Below, in pieces: positions 1 to 12,519 of a stretch of 64,000 nt of DNA (its first letter is position 1; the number at the start of each line of letters is the position of its first letter). The stretch is from Coptis chinensis (Eukaryota; Streptophyta; Magnoliopsida; Ranunculales; Ranunculaceae): contig CM027378.1 of NCBI GenBank assembly GCA_015680905.1, forward strand, positions 13,497,001 through 13,561,000. The letters run 5' to 3'. The position numbers and the translations under genes are program-made. Below the pieces are notes generated by a model that did no database searches, was not told where the DNA came from, and saw nothing but the letters and a program-made list of their open reading frames with translations.

Positions 1-1359
1 AACTATTGTAATGATTGTTGTATAGATTGTAAAATCTATTGTTGAGCTTGCATGTAGGCGTCGAAATGATCCGGTTGTGGATGTGTAGTGGTCACAGGTG
101 CTGTGATAGGAACTATCTCACGTTAATTATTAACGGGTGGGTTATGATAGTTATTATTAACCGAAACGATACCTATATTATTATAATTATTATAATTACC
201 TTGTCCTTGTCCTTGTCTCAGTAAAGCTTGGTTATAGTTGTTCGCTGGCCTAATATTTTGATTATTAAACCCTGGAGGTGTAACTTGTTGATTATTTCTC
301 CAACTGAAGTTAGGATTTTGTCTCCAAGGGGCATTAGGAATAGGAAGGCTATTTACGGAGTAAACATTATTCGGCTGTGCGGGTGGTTATTCATAGACGA
401 GAGGACAATAAGAGTCGGGATGCTCAGGACTCAAACAGAAATTACATGGAATAGAGTTGACGTTCATGACAAGAGTAGGCTTTTGTTGAATAGAAATGGT
501 TTCTACCTTTTTTGTGAGAGATTCGATTAGAGTTCTAAGCTCGGGATCAGATTTAACCTCAAACATACTAGCAGTCTTAGCTGTGGAAGAAGAATTAGCA
601 GAGCGGGGGATGTCATTACCCTCCAGTTATTATTATGCTTAGATTGATCTTCTAAAAACCTAAAAACCTCTGAGGCTCCTTTACTAAGGAAACTACCCCC
701 AGTCATTATATCAAGAACCTCTTTATGATGATGTAAACGCTATTTGAAAAAGGCACGAACAAGCGTGTCTTTCTCAAGGTTATGATGCGGGCATTCAATG
801 AGAAGATCAGTGAAATGATTCCAGGTCTCTCAAAATGATTCATGAGGATTCTGGCAGATCGGAAGAAATGAATCTTTTGAAGAATTTCATCTGTCTTCAG
901 TAGTGGGCAAAACTGTTCCATGCACAATTGAACAAGTTTGGCCCATGAGTCCACAGAATTAGGCGTTTGGGCAGTTAACCAAGATGTCTCCTTATCGGCT
1001 AAGGTGAAAGGAAACACCCTCAGTTTAATTTGTTCCGAACCTACGGTAGGATGATGAAATGTGCTAAGAACTTGTTCTATCCTATGCATATGCTGATAAA
1101 GCTTCTCGTGGTCTAACCGATGAAAAACCGGTAACAAATTAAATATATTCGGGGGAATTCAAAAATCCCCGACTGGGTCTGTAAGAACGATGCATGACTT
1201 AGGGTTATTGTTTAGGGCTTTGTAAAAATCAGAGAGACGAGTCTCTGTCTCTTCATCCATTGATGCAGGTGTATTGTGTGGTATTCTAGATAGGCGTGTG
1301 CATTGATGTTTACGATAGAGCACGTTAGATAGTTTTTTCTTACCAGACCTTAACCTCAT
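1..1359 (-). pseudogene. gag remnant of gag-only Ty3/gypsy element, copy A
   Basis: Capsid/nucleocapsid polyprotein of an Athila-like Ty3/gypsy element, read from a start near 1359 (MRLRSGKKK) leftwards out of the window. The retrotransposon-gag core lies at about 1137-780 and closely matches the gag of copy C (37107-37691), sharing LDHEK, HMHRIEQVL and PNSVDSWA. An in-frame stop near 1159-1161 separates the first 66 codons from the core, and further stops and shifts follow below 780. A Gln/Asn-rich tail contains an intact CCHC zinc knuckle, CNFCLSPEHPDSYC, at 405-446. The knuckle would bind the element's RNA. Broken and truncated by the window edge; identification as gag is firm, lineage less so. 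Confidence 0.8.
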
Positions 1360-1927
1360 ATAAGGCTAAGTCCAATATGAAAGAAACACTAACAACAGTC
1401 AAATAACCTTGATATGCTAGAATTGAAACTCCTCTGACAGAAGAGGCGAGGAGTGGAAGGAGTACCATAATGCCTCCTTGCTACGCGTATGAATAGCGTC
1501 TTTGATACGCAATCTCAGTGTATTGAAGAAGTTCGGAACACTGAATAATAAATAACTTGAACAAAGAGAGAGCTTGTGACTAACCTGTGCAAATCGGGAT
1601 TTCTTCAGAAGGGGTGGAGGTGCGCTCAACTATAGAGTAAACAAGGGCGCGGGCGAGCTCAATGTACTGATTCAAAAAAAAAATTCCAGTAACAAGAGGG
1701 CGCACGCGCTCAGAAATATAATTATTAGGGCGTGGGGGCACTCAAGGTACTATTTCAAAAAAAAATTCTAGTTGACTTCCAGGAGCAAAAATCCCGCTTT
1801 TTTTGAAAAAAATTAAACACAGTGAGAACACAAACAATCGGGTGGATGGGTGAAGTTGGATATTGGTAGAATTGAAAACACGAAGGGAAACGAATCTAAA
1901 CACAACTAAGATGGCAGCGGCGCCATT
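1360..1927 (-). other. 5' leader of copy A with GC-rich cassettes
   Basis: Untranslated leader between the primer-binding site and gag of copy A. It holds three short GC-rich cassettes (1643-1660, 1696-1711, 1727-1743) of the pattern GGGCGCGGGCG..CTC in otherwise AT-rich sequence. Similar cassettes occur in the leader of copy C. No coding frame is convincing here. Confidence 0.6.
1913..1925 (-). other. primer-binding site, copy A
   Basis: TGGCGCCGCTGCC on the minus strand, two bases after the LTR end, as in copy C. This type is usually assigned to a tRNA-Asp primer in Athila/Tat-type elements. It sets the minus orientation of copy A. Confidence 0.75.
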
Positions 1928-3254
1928 TAATAATTGTAAAAACTATGCTTTTACTCCTACTTAACTAATTAAACTCTGCAGAAGTAAAAACATGGATTAA
2001 ACTCTATTTATCAAAGTTTAACTCTCGATTATCTTATAATAAAACTGGAGTCAGAATTCGTTCCATTCCTAGTTGCTTAGACGTAATAATTTCTCTAACT
2101 TAAACAATTCTACAATATCAATGAGAGCAATAATTTAATTATACTAATATGGCGAAAAGAACTAATTAAGATATTCTAAATTATACTATGGCAATTTAAC
2201 GAGAATATGTGAATGAGAAGAAGAGATAAGGGGGATTTGATTCCACCTTGATTAATTCCTAATATGCTAGTATGGATTTGTTGCAACCCTAATCTTTATG
2301 TTTTCACATAAAGGTTAGGTCTTTTTATCCCTAATTATTCATGGCATCCCTACAAACTAATAATTAGCATGTGAGGCAATTGAAATCCATTCTCATGGTG
2401 AATTAACTACCCTCTAAAGTGGAATATCTTATTTACAACTATTTTATACTAACACATCAAGTCTTCATCAAAGCTTTAATCAAACCCCTCTAATAAAGGT
2501 TTAGCTATGATTCATTATACTATCATAATTAAAAGAATAAGAATAAGACATTATAGAAGCAATAACCATAACTTGGCTTTTATTAATGGTGGTTAGGCTA
2601 GAAAACAATAATTAGGTTTAAACTAAAGAGAAGAAAGATAGCTTATTAAAATTAAACTAATTAGGGTTATATTTAGAGTTTTGCCTTAGTCCTCTATATA
2701 TAGGAGAGGGCTAGGTTTACAGTTTTGTTCATGGGCTTTGGAGCTATATTTTGGGCCATTAAATCAAGCCCAAAACCTAATTACTTAAGTCCAAAAAGGG
2801 TTTCTCTGTTAGAAATTACTGCAATAGCTTTTTCATCCACTTTTACTCCTCTTATTGGATCAAGGTCTAGACCATTAGAAAGCGCTTTCCGAGCCAGTCG
2901 TTTTGACATATAGTCAGCCAAATTATGAGTTTTGAGTCCAACGATACGGCTTACGAAAGTTCTATTGACTTTTCTGCTCTATTTATCCCCGCGTTGACTT
3001 TGACTTTTCAGCTTTGACTGGGCTTTAAAAATATTTTTTTCTCCTTGAAACCGAGGCTTTAACCATAGAACTTCTTAGTAACCAACCTTTGCTTATTTCT
3101 CTTGCAAAAGTGACCTATTTTTTCACATATTTAACTCCAATACCTGAAATACACAAACGTACGTAAACAATACTAACTCTTATTTATTATAAGCATAATT
3201 GGTCTAAATGTAATATTATTAAGTGGTTAAAACTACAATTTTGGGTTCTTATCA
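1928..3254 (-). repeat. 5' LTR of copy A
   Basis: Long terminal repeat, minus orientation. Its start (TGATAAGAACCCAAAATTG, read from 3254) matches both LTRs of copy C. Its end at 1928 reads TTA, from a decayed TCA, two bases from the primer site. A TATA-type box with flanking palindrome (CCTCTATATATAGG, about 2691-2704) is conserved in the LTRs of B and D. The matching 3' LTR would lie left of the window. Confidence 0.8.
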
Positions 3255-4364
3255 GGCCACGTCTAACTTTTGTGCAAATGAATCCAACTTTTTCAAGATT
3301 GCTTTTAGAAAGATTCCAGAGAGTTTGACACCAAATAAATATATGATTCTCATATCTATCTAGATGAACATGTAAGCATATATATAAGGCACAAAAACCT
3401 CAATTTACATCATCTAGGAAATTTAGTTTTTGCATCTTAGATCTAGAATTAAGAGAGAAGAAAGTTCAGACCTTTTTCACCATTACATCAATAAAGATTA
3501 TTCATTTTCATATTGTGTTCATAGCATAGTATGAGGAGCTAATCTCCGTTTTCTTGGGAGGGGAGATGAAGCATTTTTCTTATGTTTTAGTTTAGTTTTT
3601 CTTTTATCATGTTCTAATATAAATCCCTCATTGTGTTTCTTCTTATTCGTCCATTGATCTAATGTTCCTTGTGGAGGTTAGGAGGTCTTAGGGTAATTCA
3701 AGATTATGTAGAGCCAAGTACCACAAACCCTAGATTCTTTTCTTTTAGTTTTTAGTGTTCTAGTGTGATGATTGGATTCTTTATGGCACCTCAATTAGTT
3801 GTATGATTAATGCCACATGTGGATTTTCCATGACACCTAGAGTTGTATATTGAATGCCACTTAAAGCACAATTTGGTTAGATAGAAAATATCATTGGAGA
3901 TTGAAGAAGTACTTGGTGGTAAGGTAGAAAGCACGTTGAAATCCAAATACTAACATCATGGTTATGAGCATAAGGTTTATAGGTATGGTGAGTTTCTATT
4001 GGTGATTTATACTATGCATGATTGATTAATTATTAAACTAATTATATGATTTTGGTGGATTCATCTCTCCCAAGATATTCTCTTTCTTCGTTCAGAATTA
4101 TGTATTTAATTTAGTTTAGTTTATGCATAGTTTAAATCTCAAATCAAATCAACCATATATTTATTATTACTTAGCCACATCTTTTACTTGCATCTATTAG
4201 AGTAATTTAGATTAGAAATTTCTATTATAATCAACTAATTATTTAGAGTAGGATTGATACCTTGCTAGCCACTATACTAATCAATATTTAATAGGCTAAG
4301 TAAGATTTGTAAAAGATACGTAACACAAACAACAAGGATATAAATAATACATGTTACGTGATTT
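3255..4364. other. unassigned AT-rich interval
   Basis: About 1.1 kb between copy A and the recognisable LINE ORF1. No open frame with a family signature is visible. It may include the LINE 5' untranslated region or a decayed LTR; nothing in it decides this. Confidence 0.4.
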
Positions 4365-4379
4365 TTCAGCGAGGTGAAT

Positions 4380-4981
4380 CACCTTCAATCCGACTACCTG
4401 CAAAAGCCGTTAAGAAAGGTTTAGAAGCTTGTAAACATGTGTTGGTGGCAAGAATGGATATATAGAACATCCGACAAGAAGCAAACTCCGTTTGGGGTTT
4501 TAAAGAACAAGTCAAAATCTCGCCTTTAGGTGAAGGTTACATCATTCTTCGATTCTCAAACGAAGGTGATTTTAAAAGAGTTAGCTTTGGTGGCCCTTGG
4601 TACCTAGGGAAGCAGTTACTGAGATTGTCTAATTGGTCACCAAATTTCTGCACTGAAACACATAGATATTCTATTACACTTGTTTGGGTTAAATTTCCAG
4701 GTCTCAATTTTGAGTATTGGGAAGTAGAGAGTTTAATGGCTATGGAGCGTACTCTGGGACACCCACATAGAGTTGATAAAAATTCATTGGTCAGAGATAA
4801 TGGGTACTATACAAGTGTGTTAGTCGATATCGATCTCTCCAAACCAATTCCGGATAAGATCTTGGTTAAAGTGGGGGATAATTATAAATTCTCGCAAGAA
4901 ATTCGAATGGGAAAATTGCCAAAATTTTGCAATCATTGCAAAATTGTAGGCCATCTCGTAACTGAATGTAGACAGCTATAG
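4380..4981 (+). pseudogene. LINE ORF1, DUF4283 plus CCHC knuckle
   Basis: Nucleic-acid-binding ORF1 protein of a plant L1-type LINE. The frame from about 4380 reads a DUF4283-like domain (KRVSFGGPWYLG near 4576-4611, then LVWVKFPGLNFEYW) and ends in a CCHC zinc knuckle, FCNHCKIVGHLVTEC, near 4926-4970. An in-frame TAG at 4461-4463 interrupts the N-terminal part; the open stretch begins at 4625. The TAG at 4979-4981 is probably also an acquired stop, since ORF1 proteins usually continue with a charged tail. DUF4283 followed by a knuckle is characteristic of plant LINE ORF1. Confidence 0.8.
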
Positions 4982-5822
4982 AAGGATTTGAGCGCAATTC
5001 CTACTGCAGAACACCCAAAAGGGAAAGAGATGGCAACTGAAATTGTGGAACAAACGGACATGTCAAAGCGCCGAAAGAAATGATGGAGGCAAAAGAACAA
5101 GCAAATGGGAAGTGGTGGTGACAATGATCATGCAGGAACTTCCAATGAGGTGATTACTGTGATCGAGGATACACAAGGGGCAGAAACGCTACTAGATAGT
5201 ACTCAGCCGAATCAAGAGACTACACTGGGCATAGTTGATGGAGTTGATCTGCAAGTACTTGAGGTGAATATGGCTACAATGACCAATACATTAGCAACCA
5301 CTAGTGTAGGAACAACAACAAATGCTATAGATGAAGTAAGGATTACATCAACAGTAACATGGACATTAGCAGTGAATGTTGTAGAGGATGAAACAGTTAT
5401 ACCAAAAGCTAATGAAGTGAGCACTGAGTCAAGTGCAAACTTTTATATTGAATTGATTGGTGGAAAGAGCCCAGATGAGACTGTACAATTCTTTGATGTG
5501 GAACAAAATGTGGAGTATCATGGGTTAGTGGATCATGTGGATATAACGGAATCGAGTGGCACTCGAGTAGAGATTAGTGGTGCAGAATGCTTTTGAGTTG
5601 TTAACTAATGAAAAAGATTCTGAACCAGAGACAAATATGCACGCACTAGTAGTTAGAGAGGCAGAACAGATTCATACGAGATTGGTTGATGAAGAAACTA
5701 TAGATATTGAAGCTACAAGTATGGATGGTTACTCAAAAGAAGAACAAAAAGAAGATTGTAGTACTGGGTTCACCGCCTGGCACAAGAGCGAGAATTTAGG
5801 TACTCAACCCCCATCATTCTCT
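4982..5822 (+). pseudogene. low-complexity LINE ORF1 tail / ORF1-ORF2 linker
   Basis: Open stretches at 5105-5596 and 5577-5990 encode acidic, Thr/Ser/Val-rich sequence without a recognised fold. The second runs into the endonuclease start. This fits the variable ORF1 tail and linker of plant L1 elements. Frameshifts separate the pieces. Function beyond that is unknown. Confidence 0.55.
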
Positions 5823-6628
5823 ATGAAGATTATTTATTGGAATGTGAGGGGCTTCAAGAAAGAAATTTCTCTAGCAAGAGTTAAAGATTTTTTAGTTTAT
5901 TTTAAGTCGGATATCTTATGTTTAGCAGAACCAAAGCTCAGACCTGGCTCTAATACTATTATCTATTTGGGTCTTACCTATTTAGATTAATATTTCTTTC
6001 ACAATGATACTGATTTGAGGAAAGGAAATATCTGGGTACTATGGAGAAAGAGTCTAGATGTTAGTCTTATTTATACTTCCCCACAACAAGTATCAGTTCT
6101 AGTCGAAGATTGTGTAGTTACAGTTGTGCACGCTGCATCCCTCATTTTGAACTGGAAGAAACTATGAGACGAATTAGTAACCTTAAAGCCAAGCCTCCCC
6201 TAGCTTGTGTTAGGTGATTTCAACATAGTGCTCCACTCGGATGAAAAGAAATGTGGTAATCCTCCCAGAAGAACTGCCATTACAGATTTTTTTTCAATTG
6301 GTACAATGTGTGTGAGCTACAACAAAGTGATTATGTGGATTTGAGGTACTCTTGGTGCAATAATCAGATTGGTCAAAGAAGAATTTTAGCTAGATTGGAC
6401 AGAGCTTTTTTTAATGAAGCATGGATACAAAAGTTTGCAGGATGGAGATACAAGGTGGGCATTAGAGAATGGTAAGACCATGCACCGTTGCTTGGTGCCA
6501 TTGTGAACATCCCTAGACCAACTAATGTACCGTTCAGATTTAACAATGCATAGAATGAGCATGGGAACTTGGTGAAATTGATAAGGAGCAGTTGGCCGTA
6601 GTATATTCAAGGAACTCCTATTTTTAGA
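5823..6628 (+). pseudogene. LINE endonuclease domain (AP-like)
   Basis: N-terminal endonuclease of LINE ORF2, which nicks target DNA for target-primed reverse transcription. It starts MKIIYWNVRGF at 5823, the usual opening of this domain, followed by DILCLAEPKL near 5910-5939 carrying the conserved Glu. Later, in broken frames, LVLGDFNIVLH (about 6205-6237) gives the GDFN motif. Stops after 5987 and within 6160-6400 disable it. Confidence 0.8.
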
Positions 6629-7484
6629 ATGTCAAAAAAGCTAAAGATGCTTAAAGAGGTGTTAAAGCACTGGAATGTGGTAGTTTTCGGCAACATTGAG
6701 CAACAAGTTCATCTAGCAAAAGTGGAATTTGAGCAAGCGCAGACAGCTGCAGATGAAGATCCTCAAAACCAAGTCCTACAAGATTCGATGAGTAATATGG
6801 AGCATAATCTTGAGCTAGCTATGAAAAATAAAAGCATCTTCTGGAAAATAAAAAAGTAAATCTTCTTGGTTGAAGGATAGTGAAAGAAACTCAGCCTTTT
6901 TTCATAGAATTTGCCAGATTAGACAAGTCAAAAGCCTTATCATAGAATTACACATGGAGGAGGGGATGGCTTTGCACAGTAAAGAACATATATCACAGTA
7001 TATTGTACAATATTACACTGCTAAATTTCAGCACAGGGAAGTAGATATAGATGAGGAACTGCTAGAACTTATCCCATACAAAGTAATTGATGACAATAAC
7101 AGGATGCTCTGTGAAGTTCCTACAAATCAAGAAATTGCCGCAACAGTGATGGGAATGAATGCTGAGACTTCACCTAGTCCGGATGGTTATAATGGACATT
7201 TTTACATGAAGTGTTGGGAAATTGTTCAGAAAGATGTGCGCGCAGCAGTTAAATCTTTCTTTAAGGAGGGTATCATACCGAATGGAGCTAATGCTAGCTT
7301 TATCACTCTCACCCCTAAAGATAAGAGCGAGTGCTTTGAAATTATCCCAATATAGGCCTATTTGCATGAGTAACTTCTTGATCTAAATCTTTTCTAAGAT
7401 AATTCAAAATAGGTTGAATGGGTTCATTGAAGATTTGGTCTGCAAGGAACAAAGCAGATTCATCAAAGGAATGTCCTCACAAAC
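6629..7484 (+). pseudogene. LINE reverse transcriptase, N-terminal part
   Basis: Reverse transcriptase leader and fingers: FWKIKK then WLKDSERNSAFFH (near 6870-6905), ASPDGYNG-like SPSPDGYNGHFYMKCW (7170-7220), and after a stop the segments PICMSN and QNRLNGF typical of L1 RT. The frame runs to QSRFIKGMSSQT at 7484, where copy B is inserted; the expected continuation TNIGLASEMVNEL is found at 12525. Confidence 0.85.
7480..7484. repeat. target site duplication CAAAC (left) of copy B
   Basis: CAAAC directly left of the LTR at 7485 matches CAAAC at 12520-12524 directly right of the other end of copy B. A 5-bp duplication is usual for Ty3/gypsy integrase, and deleting B plus one copy restores the LINE frame. 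Confidence 0.85.
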
Positions 7485-8768
7485 TGAAGAAAGCAAATTT
7501 ACGTTAACTAACTATTTATGCGTAAACACAAATAATCAATTAACTAAATAAGTGCTTAATCAATATTCCTACTCTCAATTCATTATGCAATATATAAAGA
7601 GTATGGATTCGTTCCACTCATAAACTATCAAGACATAAATAGAATTCAAATAATCAAACAAAAGGAACAATGATGAGAGTAATTATAATAATATGAAAAC
7701 AGTAATTTTGAGAAGCTAAAACAGTGTTTATAATGATGAGAAGAATAATTAGAGAGGGGAAATTCCACCATGCAATTCGGTTGGTTATTAGTTAGTTATC
7801 GAATCGAATATTGATCCCTAGTGAATACCAAGTCCTCTCGAATCAAGGTTCTACTAGCATGAGAGTTTAGCTCCACTACAAATCTCTTTGATGGTGGCTC
7901 TAAACTCTAGTTCATCATTATGAGGTTTATCTCTAAACACTCATAATAATGAACTTGAAATTCTATTCTAAATAACAACTATTCTAACAAGCAATCATCC
8001 TCACATGGCTTCTTTAACCTCCTCTAATGGAGATTTTAGCCTTGTTTTATTGGATAAACAATATCAAAATAATAAGATGAAGACATTAAATTAAAGAGAC
8101 AAGAATTGAATATTAAACTAAGGGTTTTTATTGAAGAATTTAATGGAGGCTAGAAACTAAATTATTCTAACCAAAACTAAACAACAAAAGGAGAGAGAGA
8201 GAAAGAGAACCCTAAACTATATTAAACTAAAGTGGGAGTAGCCAATCTTTGTTTTAGTCTTAACCCTCTTTATATAGGAGAGGGTTAGATTACAATTTGG
8301 TGTATGGGATTTTAGGTTAGATTATTGACCCATAAATCAAGTCCATAACCCAATTGGTTAAATCGAAGACTTCCAATTCTGATAATGTTACTGTAGCGCA
8401 CACGATTTTACCAACTTATGCTACTCTGATCGAGTCAAGGCCTAGACCATTGGAAAGAGCTTTCTGAGCCGGTCATTTTGATATAAAATAGGCTTAATTC
8501 TAAGGCCTGAGTCCAAAGATATGACATTTTGAAGTTTTATTGACTTTTCTTTAACTTTCTAATCCGGTTTGACTTTCACTTAACAGTGTTGACTTGAGTT
8601 TTTTAATCCTTTTAGCGCCTAATTAGTAACGAATTGACATTTATTTAACTCTGAAGCCTGAAATACTCAAAAGCACATAATTAGTGATAAACCTATATTA
8701 TTAATAACATAATTGACTAAATAGAAATACTATTAAAGGGTTTAAACTACAGTTTTTGGCTCTTATCA
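7485..8768 (-). repeat. 3' LTR of copy B
   Basis: LTR in minus orientation, from TGATAAGAGCC (read from 8768) to its end at 7485 (plus TGAAGAAAG). It shares the TATA region (CTTTATATAGGAGAGGG, about 8270-8286) with copies A and D. It lies next to a purine-rich tract on the internal side. Confidence 0.85.
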
Positions 8769-11095
8769 AACTACCCCCAAACAGCATTTTACTTGTCCTC
8801 AAGCAAATATGTGAAATTAAAATAAGTGGCCAAAAATGTATTTTTAACTAGTCTCATTTCACTGAGTGCGACTGCATTAACCATATACAATAAGGCCTTA
8901 AACCACTAGGAATTTCCTAGTGGATGAGTTATAGCCTCGTTAGAGTTTTCTAAAGAAGGTACTCACAAACTTTATTTATACTACAACGACTAAGAAATAA
9001 AAGTAATTGTCTCCTAATTTATCTCATATATCTATACATCTACCTAGCATTTAAATAAAGATAATCAATCTAGCTCCTAAATTAATACATGCATAATAAT
9101 CAAATCATCTTAAGATAAACAACTATACAATGAACTATGATATGAAATGTAATGGCATATCCATTTCTGAAACTTTTGGGTAGTGTGCCTAAGTAGGTTT
9201 TCACAAGGAATGTGTCAAAACACATAAAACTCTGATTTTTCCACTCAAGTTTGCTAACTCCAGTGTGTAGTGGGCACACGTTTCCTCAAAATCTCAATGA
9301 CAATCCAAAGAAGCCGAGGTCGATCAAACATATCTACTATTTACTATCACACCAACCTATTCCTAATTGAGCTAGAGGTCTTTATTAGGTGATACGGGGA
9401 GTAGGTGTTGGTTAAAAAAGGAAGGAAATGAATATTCAAAAAGACAAGTCTGAGAAAATAAGGTCTTCATATTATGTAACTAGAGAAAACCTTGTTCTTA
9501 TTTTTCTTCTACACATTGTTTTGACTCATTTTATTCTATTTTTGGAGTTTTTATTTTATTTTTCTTTTCTTTTCTTTTCTTTGGATGAAAACTTCTTTTT
9601 CTTTTCTTTTCTGAAGCAACTAACTAATTTTTGTTTAAATAGGTTTTTCTCTTCTCTTTTCTTCACTCATCTTATTTCTCAGACTTATCCAGATAGGTAG
9701 GTTGATTTTATTTTTTATTTTGTTTTATTCGGTAAAGGATTTGTGGTTTGTGAAAAGGCTAATGAAAGGCTCAGTGGGGCGACTAGCGGATAATAAATTT
9801 CATATAGGTATGAATTTCTAGCTATATCGATCCAAAGATGACCTAAATTCTCGCTTAAGATATGGTGTGGTGTTCAAACAAGTGGATGTGTGATTTCTCT
9901 ACTCTGATTTGAATTCTCCCTTGTGTCATCACTCAGATATTTCACTCTTATGAGGCTTTTAGGGTAGATGCTCATAGGATATGTATTAAGTACTCTAACC
10001 TAAGTCTCAAAATAATACTGCCAAGTACAATCAAAGATGCTAATGCAAGATGTTCGTGAAAAGATGGAATGACTATTACCTATGTATTAATCTATGTTTC
10101 AAAAATTAAATCCTAATTCAAGTACTACGTGATATTTCTAGACTAATATCATCATGGAGAAGGGAACAATACTATTATGACTAAGTGCCTAGTATAAACA
10201 ATATTTATGATTTTTAATTTTTTATAAAGAAAATTGCGTAATTTACATCCTAAAAGTGCCTAATATTTGCAAATGTTTCTATCCCACCCCCAAACAATTG
10301 AACGCTTTGTCCTCAAAGTGTAAAGAGATAAGGAAAGAATTTACCATAGAAACGTGGCAAAAATTGGCAGTACCTGTAACATAAATATTGTGAAGAAGAG
10401 ATGATAACATGAAACACAATTAAAATGTTACATAAGAACTAACATGGACTCTACTAGAGTAAACATGACAGGCAAAGGGTGGCAAAAAGATTTGAAATGA
10501 AATACCAAAATACGCCACCCCCAAACAAAATTTGAAAACTCTTTTTAAGTTTGAAAATTTTTTTGTGGCATATACTCCATTAAGGTGGTATTTGACAAAA
10601 AACTTAGGTCTTTTAAAGTCAGATTCCCTAGACTATGCGCACTTCCAAACAAGTAAGAAACTGGGGTGGCACAAAATGGATGATGCGTGGTCAACTATAA
10701 ACTAATTGTCAAAAGAGTTGGGGGTCTAGCCATAAAAACATGATACTAAAAGCACCCCCAAACAGAAAGAAGTTGTATAATTGGAAGCAAACATGTAGAA
10801 GAATGAATGAAAACTTATGCAACCCATCAAAGAACATATGCAAACCATCATGTTGTAGCTGTTTTAAAGAGTTAGAATGACCCAAAAGATGAATTAGTGA
10901 TACATTAGGTGAGAAAGGAATGAAGTATGGATCCTAATGTCTTTCATGAGGCTCAGATGAGAAAAAATAAGACAAACTAGGTTTCTTACTACACTCGGTC
11001 AAAGCTTGGCTCTCAACTACAGGAATGGTGTACTCATGTGATTGTGTGCTAGGCAAAAACTCTTTCTCATGAGGGTTGAAAAAATTATAGAGGGT
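8769..11095 (-). other. non-coding 3' internal region of copy B
   Basis: About 2.3 kb without coding signal, colinear with 39900-41945 of copy C in inverted orientation. It includes a T-rich low-complexity stretch at 9500-9680, matching 41000-41280, and conserved blocks such as CACCCCCAAACA. The small open frame at 9428-9700 is T-rich sequence and not a gene. Confidence 0.7.
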
Positions 11096-12165
11096 CTATG
11101 AGGCAATTGGCTCAAGTGCAAATTCTAGGTTCCTTTGAAATGGTGGAGGAATAGATGACTTAGTTATGATAGATGGTTGGATTTCAGCAGGTTGTAACTC
11201 AGGTGGAAGGTGGTTGGCTGGGGTGGGATCCTCACACGTTCTTAAGAAATCATAGAATTCTTCATCTAGCTTAGTTGAATCAATAAAGTTATGGTTCGTG
11301 GCTTTATCTTTAAGAATTTCATCTATTTCTTCCATTGTTATTTCCTCAGCTGCCAAACTAAATTGAGATTCACATTGCGATAAAGAAGTTACTTCCTTTA
11401 ATTCCTGCACATTACCTTGTTCATGCCTTAGATTAGAATTGTTGATTTCTATTTCCTCACTCTCATCCTCTAAAACAATATAAGTTTCCTCAATGGCATC
11501 ATGGTCATCCGAAACAAGTCCTACAGAGTCGTCTTCAAAAATTTCCTCATCAAGGTAGTGTGTGGAGTTAATATAATGGTTAATGGGAATAGGTTGTTCT
11601 ACTGATGTGTCGATCTCTGGCAAGGTTGAAAGTTCTCTGGCAAGGTTTTGACATTTTGTTCTCTAACCGTTTTTCTATTGTTGGCTATTTGTTGGGAAAT
11701 TTGGTCTGGAAAGGGTGGCGAGCTAGATGGGTGGGTGATTTCTGGCATGGTGGAAAGTTCTGGCGTAGGTGAGGTTAGCATCAATCTTGTCCGTTCTAGG
11801 TTCTGAAGTATGATTTTGTTTTGGGCCATTATTTTGTCAAATGTCGTTAGCGGAGGGGAAGCTTGGTGGTGTGGTTCTGGTTGGTATGGTGTTTAATAGT
11901 CATAGTTATTGGCGTTTGAGTGACTCTGGTTGATCTCGTACTGTGATGGGTTAAGTTGACTAGAAAACTCTTGATTGTATTGGTTACTATGAAAATTTGA
12001 AAATTGAGGCTCATAATTATTATTATATCCTATAGTAGGTCCAAACTCTTGGTATGATGAGCACTGAGAAACCCAATGCTAAGGACTACCACAGTATGAA
12101 CATGGTGAAGGGTTTGCATAATAACCACATGATTGTTGGTCTACATATTGATATGCCATATTGGT
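11096..12165 (-). pseudogene. gag-pol C-terminal remnant of copy B
   Basis: Two open stretches (11599-11829 and 11096-11623) plus flanking sequence encode a Gln/Asn-rich region and an acidic tail. The tail motif STKLDEEFYDFL matches ATKLDDEFYEFL near 39624 in copy C, so it is the same polyprotein. A CCHC knuckle, CSYCGSP*HWVSQC, is visible near 12058-12100 but has a stop inside it. The protease present in copy C between these parts is missing here. Inactive. Confidence 0.7.
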
Positions 12166-12289
12166 TTTTTTTTAAATATATTCTAGGACAATTAATATGC
12201 AAACGAAACTCTAACTATAAATTTCTAGATAGGCGTGTGGTATTGCGTTTACAAAAAAAAACCTGATTATACTAGAATTAAAACTCCTC

Positions 12290-12519
12290 TGACTTTTCTT
12301 CAGCTCTCTAATCCAGTTTGACTTTCACTTAACAGTGTTGACTTGGGCTTTTTAATCCTTTTAGCGCCTAATTAGTAACGAATTGACATTTATTCAACTC
12401 CGAAACTTGAAATACTCAAAAGCACGCATTTAGTGATAAACCTATATTATTAATAACATATAATTGGCTAAATATAAATAATATTAAAGGGTTTAAACTA
12501 CAGTTTTGGGCTCTTATCA
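12290..12519 (-). repeat. truncated 5' LTR of copy B
   Basis: Outer 230 bp of the LTR, ending in TGATAAGAGCCC read from 12519. At about 12287 it joins directly to sequence that in copy C lies just upstream of gag (37020-37085). The rest of the LTR, the primer site and the leader are deleted. Confidence 0.8.

Larger units (their letters stand above)
7485..12519 (-). mobile_element. gag-only Ty3/gypsy element, copy B, internally deleted
   Basis: Same family as copies A, C and D. In minus orientation it has a full 3' LTR (7485-8768), a polypurine tract next to it (rc of ACTACCCCCAAA, from 8770), an internal region matching the 3' half of copy C, and only the outer piece of the 5' LTR (12290-12519). 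Primer site, most of gag and all of protease are absent. It sits in the LINE with a perfect CAAAC duplication, so the outer LTR ends are original and the deletion is internal. Confidence 0.85.

Noticed and set aside
9428-9700. Phe/Leu-rich 90-residue open frame that looks like a membrane protein
   Set aside because: It is T-rich low-complexity DNA in the non-coding part of copy B; the same stretch in copy C (40999-41286, other strand) behaves alike.
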